Assembly (NCBI GenBank): GCA_013205335.1
Contig: JABMNB010000179.1
Location: forward strand, 1 to 18,398
DNA length: 18,398 bases
Origin: Rhodospirillales bacterium
Lineage (GTDB): Bacteria > Pseudomonadota > Alphaproteobacteria > Reyranellales > Reyranellaceae
Direction: 5' to 3'
Positions within the stretch are counted from its first letter, which is position 1. Each line of letters opens with the position of its first letter. The notes under the pieces were generated by a model. It saw only the letters and a program-made list of their open reading frames with translations. It was not told the DNA's origin and made no database searches. This document shows, piece after piece, positions 1 through 6,373 of the stretch. Made by a program: the position numbers and the translations under genes.

Positions 1-2316
1 CTCGTTAACGGCGCCGGCGGCATTGCGGTCGGCATGGCGACCAATATCCCGCCGCACAATCTCGGCGAGCTGCTCGATGCCTGCTGTGCGCTGATCGACA
101 ATCCCGAGCTGACGGTGCCGCAGCTGATGGAGTACGTGCCGGGTCCGGATTTCCCGACCGGCGCGACCATCCTCGGCCGCAACGGGATCCGTGCGGCCTA
201 CGAGCTGGGCCGCGGATCGATCGTCATGCGGGCCAAGACCCGCATCGAGGAAGGACGCGGCGGCCGAGAGTCCATCATCGTGTCCGAGATTCCCTTCCAG
301 GAAAACAAGGCGCGCCTGCACGAGCGCATTGCCGAGGTGGTCCGCGACAAGAGGGTCGAGGGCATCTCGGAGGTCCGCGACGAAAGCGATCGCGACGGCG
401 TGCGCATGGTGATCGAGCTGAAGCGCGACGCCATGGCCGACGTGGTGTTGAACCAGCTCTACCGCTACACGCCGCTGCAGACGACATTCGGCGTCAACGC
501 CCTCGCGCTCGATGGCGGCCGTCCGAAGCTGATGAACCTCAAGGAACTGCTCGAGGCCTTCATCCGCTTCCGTGCCGAGGTCATCACCCGGCGAACCAAG
601 TTCGAATTGAACCATGCCCGCGACCGGGCCCACGTGCTGGTCGGTCTCGCCATCGCCGTCGCCAACATCGACGAGGTGATCGCGATGATCCGCCGCTCGT
701 CCGATCCGGTCGTGGCGCGCGAGGCCTTGATGGCCAAGGATTGGCCGGCCTCCGACGTGGCGCCGCTGATCGAACTCATCGCCGAGCCCGGCCGCGAGGT
801 CTCGGCCGAGGGCACCTACAAGCTTTCCGAAGCGCAGGCCCGTGCCATCCTCGATCTGCGCCTGCAGCGCCTCACCGGACTCGAACGCGACAAGATCGCC
901 GAGGAATTGACCGAGGTGGCGAAGCTGATCGAGGGCTATCTCGAGCTGCTGGGGGATCGCGACAAGCTGTTCGCGCTGATGCGCGAGGAGCTGCTCGTGA
1001 TCAAGGAACAGTTCGCGACGCCGCGCCGGACCGAGATCCTCGACAACGAATTCGAGCAGGACATCGAGGACCTGATCCAGCGGGAGGACATGGCGGTCAC
1101 GGTCACGCACGGCGGCTACGTCAAGCGTGTGCCGGTGTCGGCCTATCGCGCGCAGCGCCGTGGCGGCAAGGGCCGTTCGGGCATGGCCACGCGCGAGGAC
1201 GATTTCGTGTCGAGCCTGTTCGTGGCCAACACGCATACGCCGATGCTGTTTTTCTCGAGCCGCGGCATTGTCTACAAGCTCAAGGTCTGGCGCCTGACGC
1301 TCGGTGCGCCTCAGGCGCGCGGCAAGGCGTTCGTGAACCTGCTGCCGCTCAGCGAAGGCGAGACCATCAGCGCCGTCATGCCGATGCCGGAGGACGAGGC
1401 GAGCTGGTCGACGCTCAACGTGATGTTCGCGACGGCGCGCGGCTTCGCGCGCCGCAACGAACTCAGCGACTTCACCAGCGTGAACCAGAACGGCAAGATC
1501 GCGATGAAGTTCGAGGGCGAGGATGCGGGCGACCGGTTGATCGGCGTCAGCGTCTGCTCGGAAGAGCAGGATGTGCTTCTGGCGACGCGCCAGGGTCGCT
1601 CCATGCGCTTCCCGGTCTCGACCGTCCGCGTGTTCCAGAGCCGCGCCTCGACGGGCGTACGGGGCATCGCGCTGGCCGAGGGCGACGAGGTGATCTCGAT
1701 GTCGCTGGTCGATGGCGGCAAGGGAATCCCGACCGAGGATCGCGACGCCTATCTGCGTCAGTCCCGGGCGCTCCGCCAGGCCGAGAATGCGGCGGAAGCC
1801 GGAGATGCGGTCGAAGAGGAGGCTCCGTCGGGCGAGGAGGCGGCGACGCCGGCCACCACGCTCTCGCCCGAGCGCTTTGCGGAGCTGCAGGCCAAGGAGG
1901 AGTTCGTGCTCACCGTGGCTTCGTCGGGTTTCGGCAAGCGCACGTCGGCTTACGAGTATCGGGTGACCGGTCGCGGCGGCAAGGGCGTGGAGCTGATGAA
2001 CCTCGCCAAGGGCGGGGAGATCGTCGCGGCGCTGCCCGTGCTGGATACCGACGAGATCATGCTGGTCACTGACGGCGGGACGCTGATCCGCTGTCCGGTG
2101 GATGGAATCCGCATCGCGGGACGGGCGACGCGCGGTGTGCGCATCGTCAACGTCAGCGAGGGCGAGCGCGTCGTCACGGCGGTGCGTATCGGCGAGGACG
2201 ATGCCGGAAACGGCGGTGGGAACGGCGATGCCAATTCCGAACCGATCAGCGAGGCCATTTCCGAGCCAGGTTCCGGGCCAGTTTCCGGGCCAAGTTCCGA
2301 AACAAACGGTGGATAA
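1..2316 (+). CDS. gyrA: DNA gyrase subunit A, 5'-truncated by the window edge
   Basis: The reading frame is open from base 1, and the first ATG at 34 is internal to the protein. The opening residues LVNGAGGIAVGMATNIPPHN are the GyrA segment around the DNA-intercalating isoleucine, so the quinolone-resistance region and catalytic tyrosine lie upstream of the window. About 771 residues are present: the rest of the breakage-reunion domain, the coiled coil, and the DNA-wrapping C-terminal beta-pinwheel. The GyrA box QRRGGKG at 1153-1173 separates gyrase from topoisomerase IV ParC. A degenerate second GRGGKG occurs near 1970. Between blades, around 1740-1900, sits an acidic Ala/Glu-rich linker, as I recall from other alphaproteobacterial GyrA. 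The protein ends in a Ser/Gly/Pro-rich tail made of 4-residue repeats. GyrA2GyrB2 introduces negative supercoils into DNA using ATP. coaD follows 55 bp downstream. Confidence 0.97.
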   Translation, partial: LVNGAGGIAVGMATNIPPHNLGELLDACCALIDNPELTVPQLMEYVPGPDFPTGATILGRNGIRAAYELGRGSIVMRAKTRIEEGRGGRESIIVSEIPFQENKARLHERIAEVVRDKRVEGISEVRDESDRDGVRMVIELKRDAMADVVLNQLYRYTPLQTTFGVNALALDGGRPKLMNLKELLEAFIRFRAEVITRRTKFELNHARDRAHVLVGLAIAVANIDEVIAMIRRSSDPVVAREALMAKDWPASDVAPLIELIAEPGREVSAEGTYKLSEAQARAILDLRLQRLTGLERDKIAEELTEVAKLIEGYLELLGDRDKLFALMREELLVIKEQFATPRRTEILDNEFEQDIEDLIQREDMAVTVTHGGYVKRVPVSAYRAQRRGGKGRSGMATREDDFVSSLFVANTHTPMLFFSSRGIVYKLKVWRLTLGAPQARGKAFVNLLPLSEGETISAVMPMPEDEASWSTLNVMFATARGFARRNELSDFTSVNQNGKIAMKFEGEDAGDRLIGVSVCSEEQDVLLATRQGRSMRFPVSTVRVFQSRASTGVRGIALAEGDEVISMSLVDGGKGIPTEDRDAYLRQSRALRQAENAAEAGDAVEEEAPSGEEAATPATTLSPERFAELQAKEEFVLTVASSGFGKRTSAYEYRVTGRGGKGVELMNLAKGGEIVAALPVLDTDEIMLVTDGGTLIRCPVDGIRIAGRATRGVRIVNVSEGERVVTAVRIGEDDAGNGGGNGDANSEPISEAISEPGSGPVSGPSSETNGG
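2239..2298 (+). repeat. 12-bp tandem repeat, five degenerate copies, in the gyrA 3' end
   Basis: Five in-frame 12-bp units run 2239-2250, 2251-2262, 2263-2274, 2275-2286 and 2287-2298. They follow the pattern G(A/G)(A/G)-(C/G)C(A/C/G)-NNN-(T/A)(C/G)C. They encode EPIS, EAIS, EPGS, GPVS and GPSS at the extreme C terminus of GyrA. The last three units differ from each other at only a few bases, which suggests recent slippage-type duplication. The unit length is a multiple of three, so copy-number change would keep the reading frame. The tail lies outside the folded pinwheel. Confidence 0.75.
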
Positions 2317-2371
2317 GGACCAGTCGTGTCGCTAAGACTTCGCCGTCGCAGTCTGCGAACAAGGGGGAGAC

Positions 2372-2878
2372 ATGGCCGTAGAACGCACCGGGGTTTATCC
2401 GGGCACGTTCGATCCCATCACGAGCGGGCACATGGAAGTGGTGCGCCGCTCATTGCGGCTCGTCGACAAGCTGGTGATCGGGCCCCACATCAACGTGGGC
2501 AAGGGACCGCTGTTCTCGCTCGAGGAGCGGATCGAAATCATCAAGGAAGACATCGCGGATTTTCCCCAGGCGGACCGCGAGCGTATCCAGGTGGTGCCGT
2601 TCGAGGGGCTCCTGATCCACTTTGCGCGGGACGTGAACGCATCCCTCATCATTCGCGGGCTGCGGGCGGTCTCGGATTTCGAGTACGAAATCCAGATGGC
2701 CAACATGAATGCGCGCATGGAACCTGCGATCGAAACCATCTTCCTGATGGCGTCGGACAGGCACCAGTTCATCGCCTCTTCCCTGGTGAAGGATATTGCG
2801 CGTCTGGGCGGCGACACGTCGCAATTCGTGTCCAAGAGGGTTTTCGAGCGACTGAAAGCAAAATTCGCGAAAAAGTGA
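2372..2878 (+). CDS. coaD: Phosphopantetheine adenylyltransferase (PPAT)
   Basis: PPAT transfers AMP from ATP to 4'-phosphopantetheine to give dephospho-CoA, the penultimate step of coenzyme A synthesis, in the cytoplasm. The 168-residue product is of normal family length. It shows the nucleotidyltransferase signature YPGTFDPITSGH (residues 9-20, with the T-x-G-H motif), the conserved block IIRGLRAVSDFEYE (93-106), and FIASSLVKDI (133-142), the family's ISS-type ATP-contact motif. The ATG at 2372 follows a GGGGGAGA Shine-Dalgarno sequence (2363-2370). A longer frame starting at 2326 is out of frame and is a shadow. coaD lies 55 bp after gyrA with no terminator visible between them, so read-through from gyrA is likely. 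This gene order is common in Alphaproteobacteria. Confidence 0.96.
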   Translation: MAVERTGVYPGTFDPITSGHMEVVRRSLRLVDKLVIGPHINVGKGPLFSLEERIEIIKEDIADFPQADRERIQVVPFEGLLIHFARDVNASLIIRGLRAVSDFEYEIQMANMNARMEPAIETIFLMASDRHQFIASSLVKDIARLGGDTSQFVSKRVFERLKAKFAKK

Positions 2879-2894
2879 AGCGGGGAGGGACGCG

Positions 2895-2923
2895 TTGACC
2901 GTGGGCCCCGCGCACTTTATACG
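2895..2923 (+). promoter_or_regulatory. Sigma70-type promoter upstream of tRNA-Lys
   Basis: A TTGACC -35 element (2895-2900, 5/6 match to TTGACA) is separated by exactly 17 bp from a TATACG -10 element (2918-2923, 4/6 match to TATAAT). A start near 2930 would lie about 35 bp before the mature tRNA 5' end. The bases after the -10 (agcgccgcgcc) form a GC-rich discriminator, which is typical of stable-RNA promoters under stringent control. It is the only strong promoter-like pair I noticed between coaD and the export operon. Confidence 0.65.
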
Positions 2924-2964
2924 AGCGCCGCGCCGTGGACAGGCCCGCGGTGCGTTACCGGGAC

Positions 2965-3039
2965 GAGCCCGTAGCTCAGCGGTAGAGCATCTGACTTTTA
3001 ATCAGAGGGTCGTGGGATCGTACCCCACCGGGCTCACCA
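2965..3039 (+). tRNA. tRNA-Lys (anticodon TTT)
   Basis: The 75-nt cloverleaf includes an encoded CCA. The acceptor stem GAGCCCG/CGGGCTC (2965-2971 with 3029-3035) has discriminator A at 3036 and CCA at 3037-3039. The D arm is GCTC-AGCGGTA-GAGC. The anticodon arm is TCTGA-CTTTTAA-TCAGA with TTT at 2997-2999, followed by variable loop GGGTC. The T stem is GTGGG/CCCAC (3012-3016 with 3024-3028). The T loop reads ATCGTAC instead of the usual TTCRANY: positions 54 and 58 are A and T where T and A are expected. All stems pair fully, so the gene looks intact. Confidence 0.95.
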
Positions 3040-3067
3040 CTGGACCCAAGAGGGAGAAGAACGGCTC

Positions 3068-3946
3068 ATGCCGTCGGTGAAAGTCGTCAACGGCAAGCAG
3101 ATCGTGGTCGAGAACCTCGGTCCAATCGAGCGCCTCATCGGCTTCGTCATGAAGCCGTTTGTCCGGATGTTGCAGCATCGCGACCTGATCGCCGCCATCC
3201 TGAGGCGAGAAGTGCGCGAGCGCTTCAAGGGATCGATCGCCGGATGGATCTGGGCGATCATTGCGCCCCTGCTGATGATCGCCGTCTATACCTTTGCCTT
3301 CACGACGACGCTTTCCCTGCCGGTGGCCGACGGCACCGACGGCAAGCAGGTCAGCTACTCGCTGTTCATCTTCAGCGGCCTCATCGTCTTCAGTTTCTTC
3401 TCGGAGATGGCGTTCCGGGCGCCGATGCTGCTTCACGAATACACCCATTTCATCAAGCAGACGATTTTCCCCAGCGACATGCTGCCGGTGATTTCGACCT
3501 TGCGCGCCACCGCCTACACGCTGATCTCCGGTGCCGTGATGCTGCTGTTCCAGCTGGCAATGACCGGCTCCCTGCCGTGGACGGTGCTGCTGGTGCCGCT
3601 GATCTTCATCCCGTTCATGGCGTTCCTGATCGGCATGTCGTGGTTCCTGGCGGCGCTGGGCGCCTTCACGCGTGATGCGGGCTACCTGATGATCACCATC
3701 GTGCCGCTGTTCATGTTCGCGACGCCGATATTCTACTCCCACACCGGGCTGCCGGCGCCGTACAACTTCTGGATCTATGCCAATGCGCTCACCGGTTTCG
3801 TCGAGGTCATGCGCGACGTGGTCCTGTTCGGCAAGCTGCCCAACATGATCGTCTATGGCTGGACCTTGCTGGTCTCGGTGTTCAGCTTCTATTTCGGTTA
3901 TTGGTTCTTTGACAGGTATCGGAATGTCATCGTCGACGTCCTCTGA
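3068..3946 (+). CDS. ABC-2 type polysaccharide/O-antigen export permease (Wzm/KpsM-like)
   Basis: This is the inner-membrane subunit of an ABC exporter that would move a lipid-linked glycan to the periplasm with the ATPase encoded next. The 292-residue product has a cytoplasmic N terminus, the typical ABC-2 entry segment RREVRERFKGSIAGWIWAII (46-65), and about six hydrophobic helices (near 58-80, 97-118, 140-166, 171-195, 207-224 and 260-282). It ends in a short basic cytoplasmic tail, FDRYRNVIVDVL. Length and topology fit KpsM, Wzm and TagG-type permeases (PF01061). The ATG at 3068 lies 28 bp after the tRNA; AGGGAG at 3051-3056 is a slightly distant Shine-Dalgarno sequence. The 3' end overlaps the ATPase gene by 23 bp. 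The substrate cannot be read from the sequence. Confidence 0.9.
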   Translation: MPSVKVVNGKQIVVENLGPIERLIGFVMKPFVRMLQHRDLIAAILRREVRERFKGSIAGWIWAIIAPLLMIAVYTFAFTTTLSLPVADGTDGKQVSYSLFIFSGLIVFSFFSEMAFRAPMLLHEYTHFIKQTIFPSDMLPVISTLRATAYTLISGAVMLLFQLAMTGSLPWTVLLVPLIFIPFMAFLIGMSWFLAALGAFTRDAGYLMITIVPLFMFATPIFYSHTGLPAPYNFWIYANALTGFVEVMRDVVLFGKLPNMIVYGWTLLVSVFSFYFGYWFFDRYRNVIVDVL

Positions 3947-4730
3947 GGTCGTCGTCGAGGCGAAGAACCTCGGCAAGGCCTTCCAGCTCTACGCCCACCG
4001 CAACGACTGGCTGAAACAGGTCCTGTTCGGCTGGTGGAAGGCTTACTTCAAGCCGTTCTGGGTGCTGCGTGACATCAGCCTCGAGGTGAAGCGCGGGGAG
4101 AGCATCGGCATCCTGGGCCGCAACGGCTGCGGCAAGTCCACCCTGCTTCAGGTGGTCTGCGGCATGACACTCCCCAGCCATGGCGAACTCAGGGTCACTG
4201 GCCGCATAGCGCCCGTTCTGGCGCTGGGCTCCACCTTCGACATGGAGCTTTCGGGCCGCGAGAACGTCCTCATCGGCGGCGCGGTGCTCGGCCTCAAGCG
4301 TGGCGAGGTGTTGCGCAAGTTCGATTCGATCGCGGAATTTGCCGGCATCGGCGAGTACATGGACCAGCCGGTGAAGCACTATTCGATGGGCATGCGCACG
4401 CGCCTGGCCTTTTCGATCTGCGCCCATGTCGAAGCCGAGATCCTGGTGGTCGACGAGGCGCTGTCGGTCGGTGACGCGGCGTTCCAGCGCAAGTGCCTCG
4501 ACTGGATCGACAACTTCCGCAAAACTGGCACGCTGCTCTTCGTCTCGCATTCGATGGCCGAGGTGCGACGCCTGTGCGACCGCGCCATCTGGATCGAAGA
4601 GGGGCGCATCCGCGAGCAGGGCGACCCCAACGACGTCATCCGCTCCTATCATCGCGCCCTGCTTGTCGAGAAAGACGACGTCCAGCGTTTCTCCTCCGGA
4701 AACAAGCGCCCCGCGACTGCGGGCGAGTGA
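3924..4730 (+). CDS. ABC exporter ATP-binding subunit, polysaccharide/O-antigen type (Wzt/KpsT-like)
   Basis: ATPase partner of the preceding permease. In 268 residues it shows Walker A GRNGCGKS (65-72), a degenerate signature YSMGMRTRLAFSI (153-165) in place of LSGGQ, Walker B ILVVDEALSVGDAAF (173-187), and switch histidine H209 (FVSHS). The YSMGM-type signature and VGDAAF box are hallmarks of the KpsT/Wzt/TagH family. It stops soon after the nucleotide-binding domain and lacks the C-terminal carbohydrate-binding domain found in some Wzt proteins, so in that respect it is KpsT-like. The frame is open upstream to an ATG at 3855. I chose ATG 3924 because it follows AGG (3914-3916) at 7 bp and removes 23 residues of permease-overlap sequence that do not look like this family. 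Confidence 0.9.
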   Translation: MSSSTSSEVVVEAKNLGKAFQLYAHRNDWLKQVLFGWWKAYFKPFWVLRDISLEVKRGESIGILGRNGCGKSTLLQVVCGMTLPSHGELRVTGRIAPVLALGSTFDMELSGRENVLIGGAVLGLKRGEVLRKFDSIAEFAGIGEYMDQPVKHYSMGMRTRLAFSICAHVEAEILVVDEALSVGDAAFQRKCLDWIDNFRKTGTLLFVSHSMAEVRRLCDRAIWIEEGRIREQGDPNDVIRSYHRALLVEKDDVQRFSSGNKRPATAGE

Positions 4731-4736
4731 TGCGGC

Positions 4737-5903
4737 ATGGAGCCGGGCATCCTGGCGTGGCTCGGCTTCGGCTGGTGGTCGCTCGGCTCGGCGATCCAGT
4801 GGGCAAGTGCCGCGCTGGCGCGGTCGCCCCGGCGGGCCGTATCTGCCAGCCACCAGGCAAGTGATTTCAGCATCGTGGCGCCCATGGCCGGCGCGGAGGA
4901 CGCCTCGGCGGCCTATGTGTACGTCCTGAGGCAGTTCGCCGAGGCCGGGGCCGAGGTGTTGATCTGCGTGGCCCACGCCGGGGATGGTGCAGTGGCGCCG
5001 ACCAGGAAGCTTTGGCCCGAGGCACCGATCCTCGTCGGCAACGACGACACCTTCAATCCCAAGATGAACAACGTGCGCAAGGGGCTCGAGGCGGCCAGCC
5101 GCGGGGTCGTGGCGCTGTGCGATGCCGGCATCCAGCTCAGTCTCGACGAGCTGAGCCGCGCAGCGGCGCCGTTGTCGGCAGGGGCAGGGCTCGTGCTCGC
5201 GCTCAAGGCGGCGGAAGCGCCGCAGAGTTTTGCGGCCGAGATCGAGCGCGCTTACATCGACGGCCACCAGGCGAAATTCCTCTTTGCGGCGGATCGGCTG
5301 GGCCTTGCCGTTGCATCGGGTGGCGTCACGCTCATGACCCGCGACACGCTCCAACGGATCGGCAACTGGCGGGGCTTCAACCGCTGGATCGCCGACGACT
5401 ATTCGGTCGTGCGGTCGGTGCGCGAACTGGGCCTCTCCACTCGTCTTGGGGAGATCATGCCGCGGCTGCCGCTCGGGGTGCGCTCCTGGTCGACCGTGTG
5501 GCGGCGGCAGGTTCGATGGGCGCGAACGAGGCTGCGCCTGCCGGTCTGGCCGCTCGTCCTGTGGGAACCCGCGATCGGCTGGGCAGCCACGGGGGCGGCA
5601 GGGGCCGCCGCGCTCCTCTTTTCGGGAGCGGGCGCGATGATGGTTGTCGTCGCGCTGGCCATTCATACCGTCGCATGGCTGTTGGCCGAGAAATGGTTCA
5701 TGACGGGCCGCGGCCTGTCGTTCGGGATGCGCGGGGCGGCAGCGGCGCTGGTCCGTGAAGCTCTTGCCCCCGTTCTTATCGCGAATGCGCTGTCGGGGCG
5801 GGCCATTTATTGGCGTGGCACCGACCTGGGCGGCCAATGGCGGGGTCACCAGGAGGCGGTCGAGGATACATCGAGGGATGCCGCCTCCGGGAAGTCCTTA
5901 TGA
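4737..5903 (+). CDS. GT21-family glycosyltransferase, ceramide-glucosyltransferase-like
   Basis: The 388-residue membrane-associated glycosyltransferase resembles eukaryotic UDP-glucose:ceramide glucosyltransferase and its bacterial relatives, including HpnI-type enzymes. The visible GT21 features are FNPKMNNVRKG (106-116), the D2 motif CDAGI (128-132, compare CDSGI in animal UGCG), the D3 motif IADDY (218-222), and the acceptor motif R-Q-V-R-W (257-261) followed by ARTRLRLP. One N-terminal and two to three C-terminal hydrophobic helices (near 278-300, 301-318 and 333-352) anchor it in the membrane. The likely role is transfer of a sugar from a nucleotide sugar to a lipid acceptor at the cytoplasmic face; sugar and lipid are not determined. 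ATG 4737 starts 6 bp after the ATPase stop. The gene ends in an ATGA overlap with the STAS gene, which indicates translational coupling. Confidence 0.83.
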   Translation: MEPGILAWLGFGWWSLGSAIQWASAALARSPRRAVSASHQASDFSIVAPMAGAEDASAAYVYVLRQFAEAGAEVLICVAHAGDGAVAPTRKLWPEAPILVGNDDTFNPKMNNVRKGLEAASRGVVALCDAGIQLSLDELSRAAAPLSAGAGLVLALKAAEAPQSFAAEIERAYIDGHQAKFLFAADRLGLAVASGGVTLMTRDTLQRIGNWRGFNRWIADDYSVVRSVRELGLSTRLGEIMPRLPLGVRSWSTVWRRQVRWARTRLRLPVWPLVLWEPAIGWAATGAAGAAALLFSGAGAMMVVVALAIHTVAWLLAEKWFMTGRGLSFGMRGAAAALVREALAPVLIANALSGRAIYWRGTDLGGQWRGHQEAVEDTSRDAASGKSL

Positions 5904-6283
5904 AGAGCAAAAGCACCAGGCAACCGATCTCCACCGTGATGTTGCAGGCAAAGATCGACTCCGTGACCGTGTCGGCCGTCGAGGAGATGCTCGCGGCGGC
6001 CCTTGGACCGGGCGCACGCGTCATCGTCGACGGCAGTCAGGTCACCTACATGAGCGCGGCCGGCGTGCGCACGTTCGCGTCCGTCCTGCACAAGGCGGCT
6101 AAGGTGCAGGGCCGCATCGTTTTCTGCCGCTTCAGCGGCGCGGCGTGGGATTGCCTCCTCGTCAGCGGCTTCTCGGAACTGCTCGAGATAGCCGAGACGA
6201 CCGAGGAGGCCGCGGCGAGGCTCGAGAGGGAACCGAGGCCGTCCACCGGGGAAAGCTTGCACCGGCGCGGCACCACGGGTTAA
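5900..6283 (+). CDS. Small STAS-domain protein, phosphoacceptor position is Ala
   Basis: This 127-residue soluble protein is almost entirely one STAS domain (anti-sigma-factor-antagonist fold), without a transporter or kinase fused to it. The core is ARVIVDGSQVTYMSAAGVRT (39-58), followed by a helix-strand unit ending GFSELLEI (90-97). It aligns with the common VDLSGVTYISSAGLR block, but the serine phosphorylated in SpoIIAA/RsbV-type proteins is Ala53 here; Ser52 occupies the preceding position. The start at 5900 is chosen because ATG (5900-5902) and the stop of the preceding gene (5901-5903) share ATGA. A longer frame from 5810 would run inside the glycosyltransferase gene. No cognate anti-sigma kinase or phosphatase is visible in the window. 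It could be a switch protein or a MlaB-like accessory of an ABC transporter. Confidence 0.8.
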   Translation: MKSKSTRQPISTVMLQAKIDSVTVSAVEEMLAAALGPGARVIVDGSQVTYMSAAGVRTFASVLHKAAKVQGRIVFCRFSGAAWDCLLVSGFSELLEIAETTEEAAARLEREPRPSTGESLHRRGTTG

Positions 6284-6310
6284 CTACACTCCGGTCTGAG
6301 AGCTGTATCA

Positions 6311-6373
6311 ATGAGTTGGGACAAGGCGCGGCGCGAAGCGTGGCGACAGTTCCGGACGGAGATTGGGATTTGA
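6311..6373 (+). other. Possible 20-codon leader ORF ending on the OPX start
   Basis: In the 86-bp gap between the STAS and OPX genes, ATG 6311 opens a 20-codon frame (MSWDKARREAWRQFRTEIGI). Its TGA (6371-6373) overlaps the proposed TTG start of the OPX gene (6370-6372) as TTGA. There is no good Shine-Dalgarno sequence before it. It could serve translational coupling or be chance, and I see no recognisable protein family. Confidence 0.2.
6358..6361 (+). promoter_or_regulatory. Shine-Dalgarno GGAG deciding a TTG start
   Basis: GGAG at 6358-6361 lies 8 bp before TTG 6370. Together they place the OPX start at the codon that yields an exact lipoprotein signal peptide. Upstream in-frame candidates lack a comparable ribosome site. 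Confidence 0.65.

Noticed and set aside
741..2072. 443-codon plus-strand frame inside gyrA
   Set aside because: It is a +1-type shadow of gyrA, Arg/Ala/Gly-rich without motifs.
2335..2354. Hairpin AGACT/AGTCT between gyrA and coaD as a terminator
   Set aside because: The stem is 5 bp with a 10-nt loop and no T-tract, too weak for a rho-independent terminator.
2326..2898. Alternative 190-codon frame over coaD
   Set aside because: It is in a different frame from the motif-bearing coaD product; only the ATG 2372 frame gives the PPAT motifs.
2965..3946. Genomic island inserted at tRNA-Lys
   Set aside because: There is no integrase, no repeated tRNA 3' end found downstream in the window, and no obvious composition shift. 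The operon reads as a normal part of a GC-rich chromosome.
3002..3976. 324-codon minus-strand frame opposite the Wzm-like permease
   Set aside because: It is highly charged and His/Gln-rich without motifs, and its far end runs into the tRNA. The plus-strand permease explains the region.
3927..5849. 640-codon open frame on the minus strand, opposite the Wzt-like and GT21 genes
   Set aside because: It is the antisense of two well-supported genes. It is rich in Arg, His, Gln, Pro and Asp with no domain motif, as expected for a GC-rich shadow frame.
6257..6285. Possible promoter TTGCAC-17 bp-TTAACT before the OPX gene
   Set aside because: Only about half the consensus bases match in each box and it overlaps the end of the STAS gene; not distinguishable from chance.
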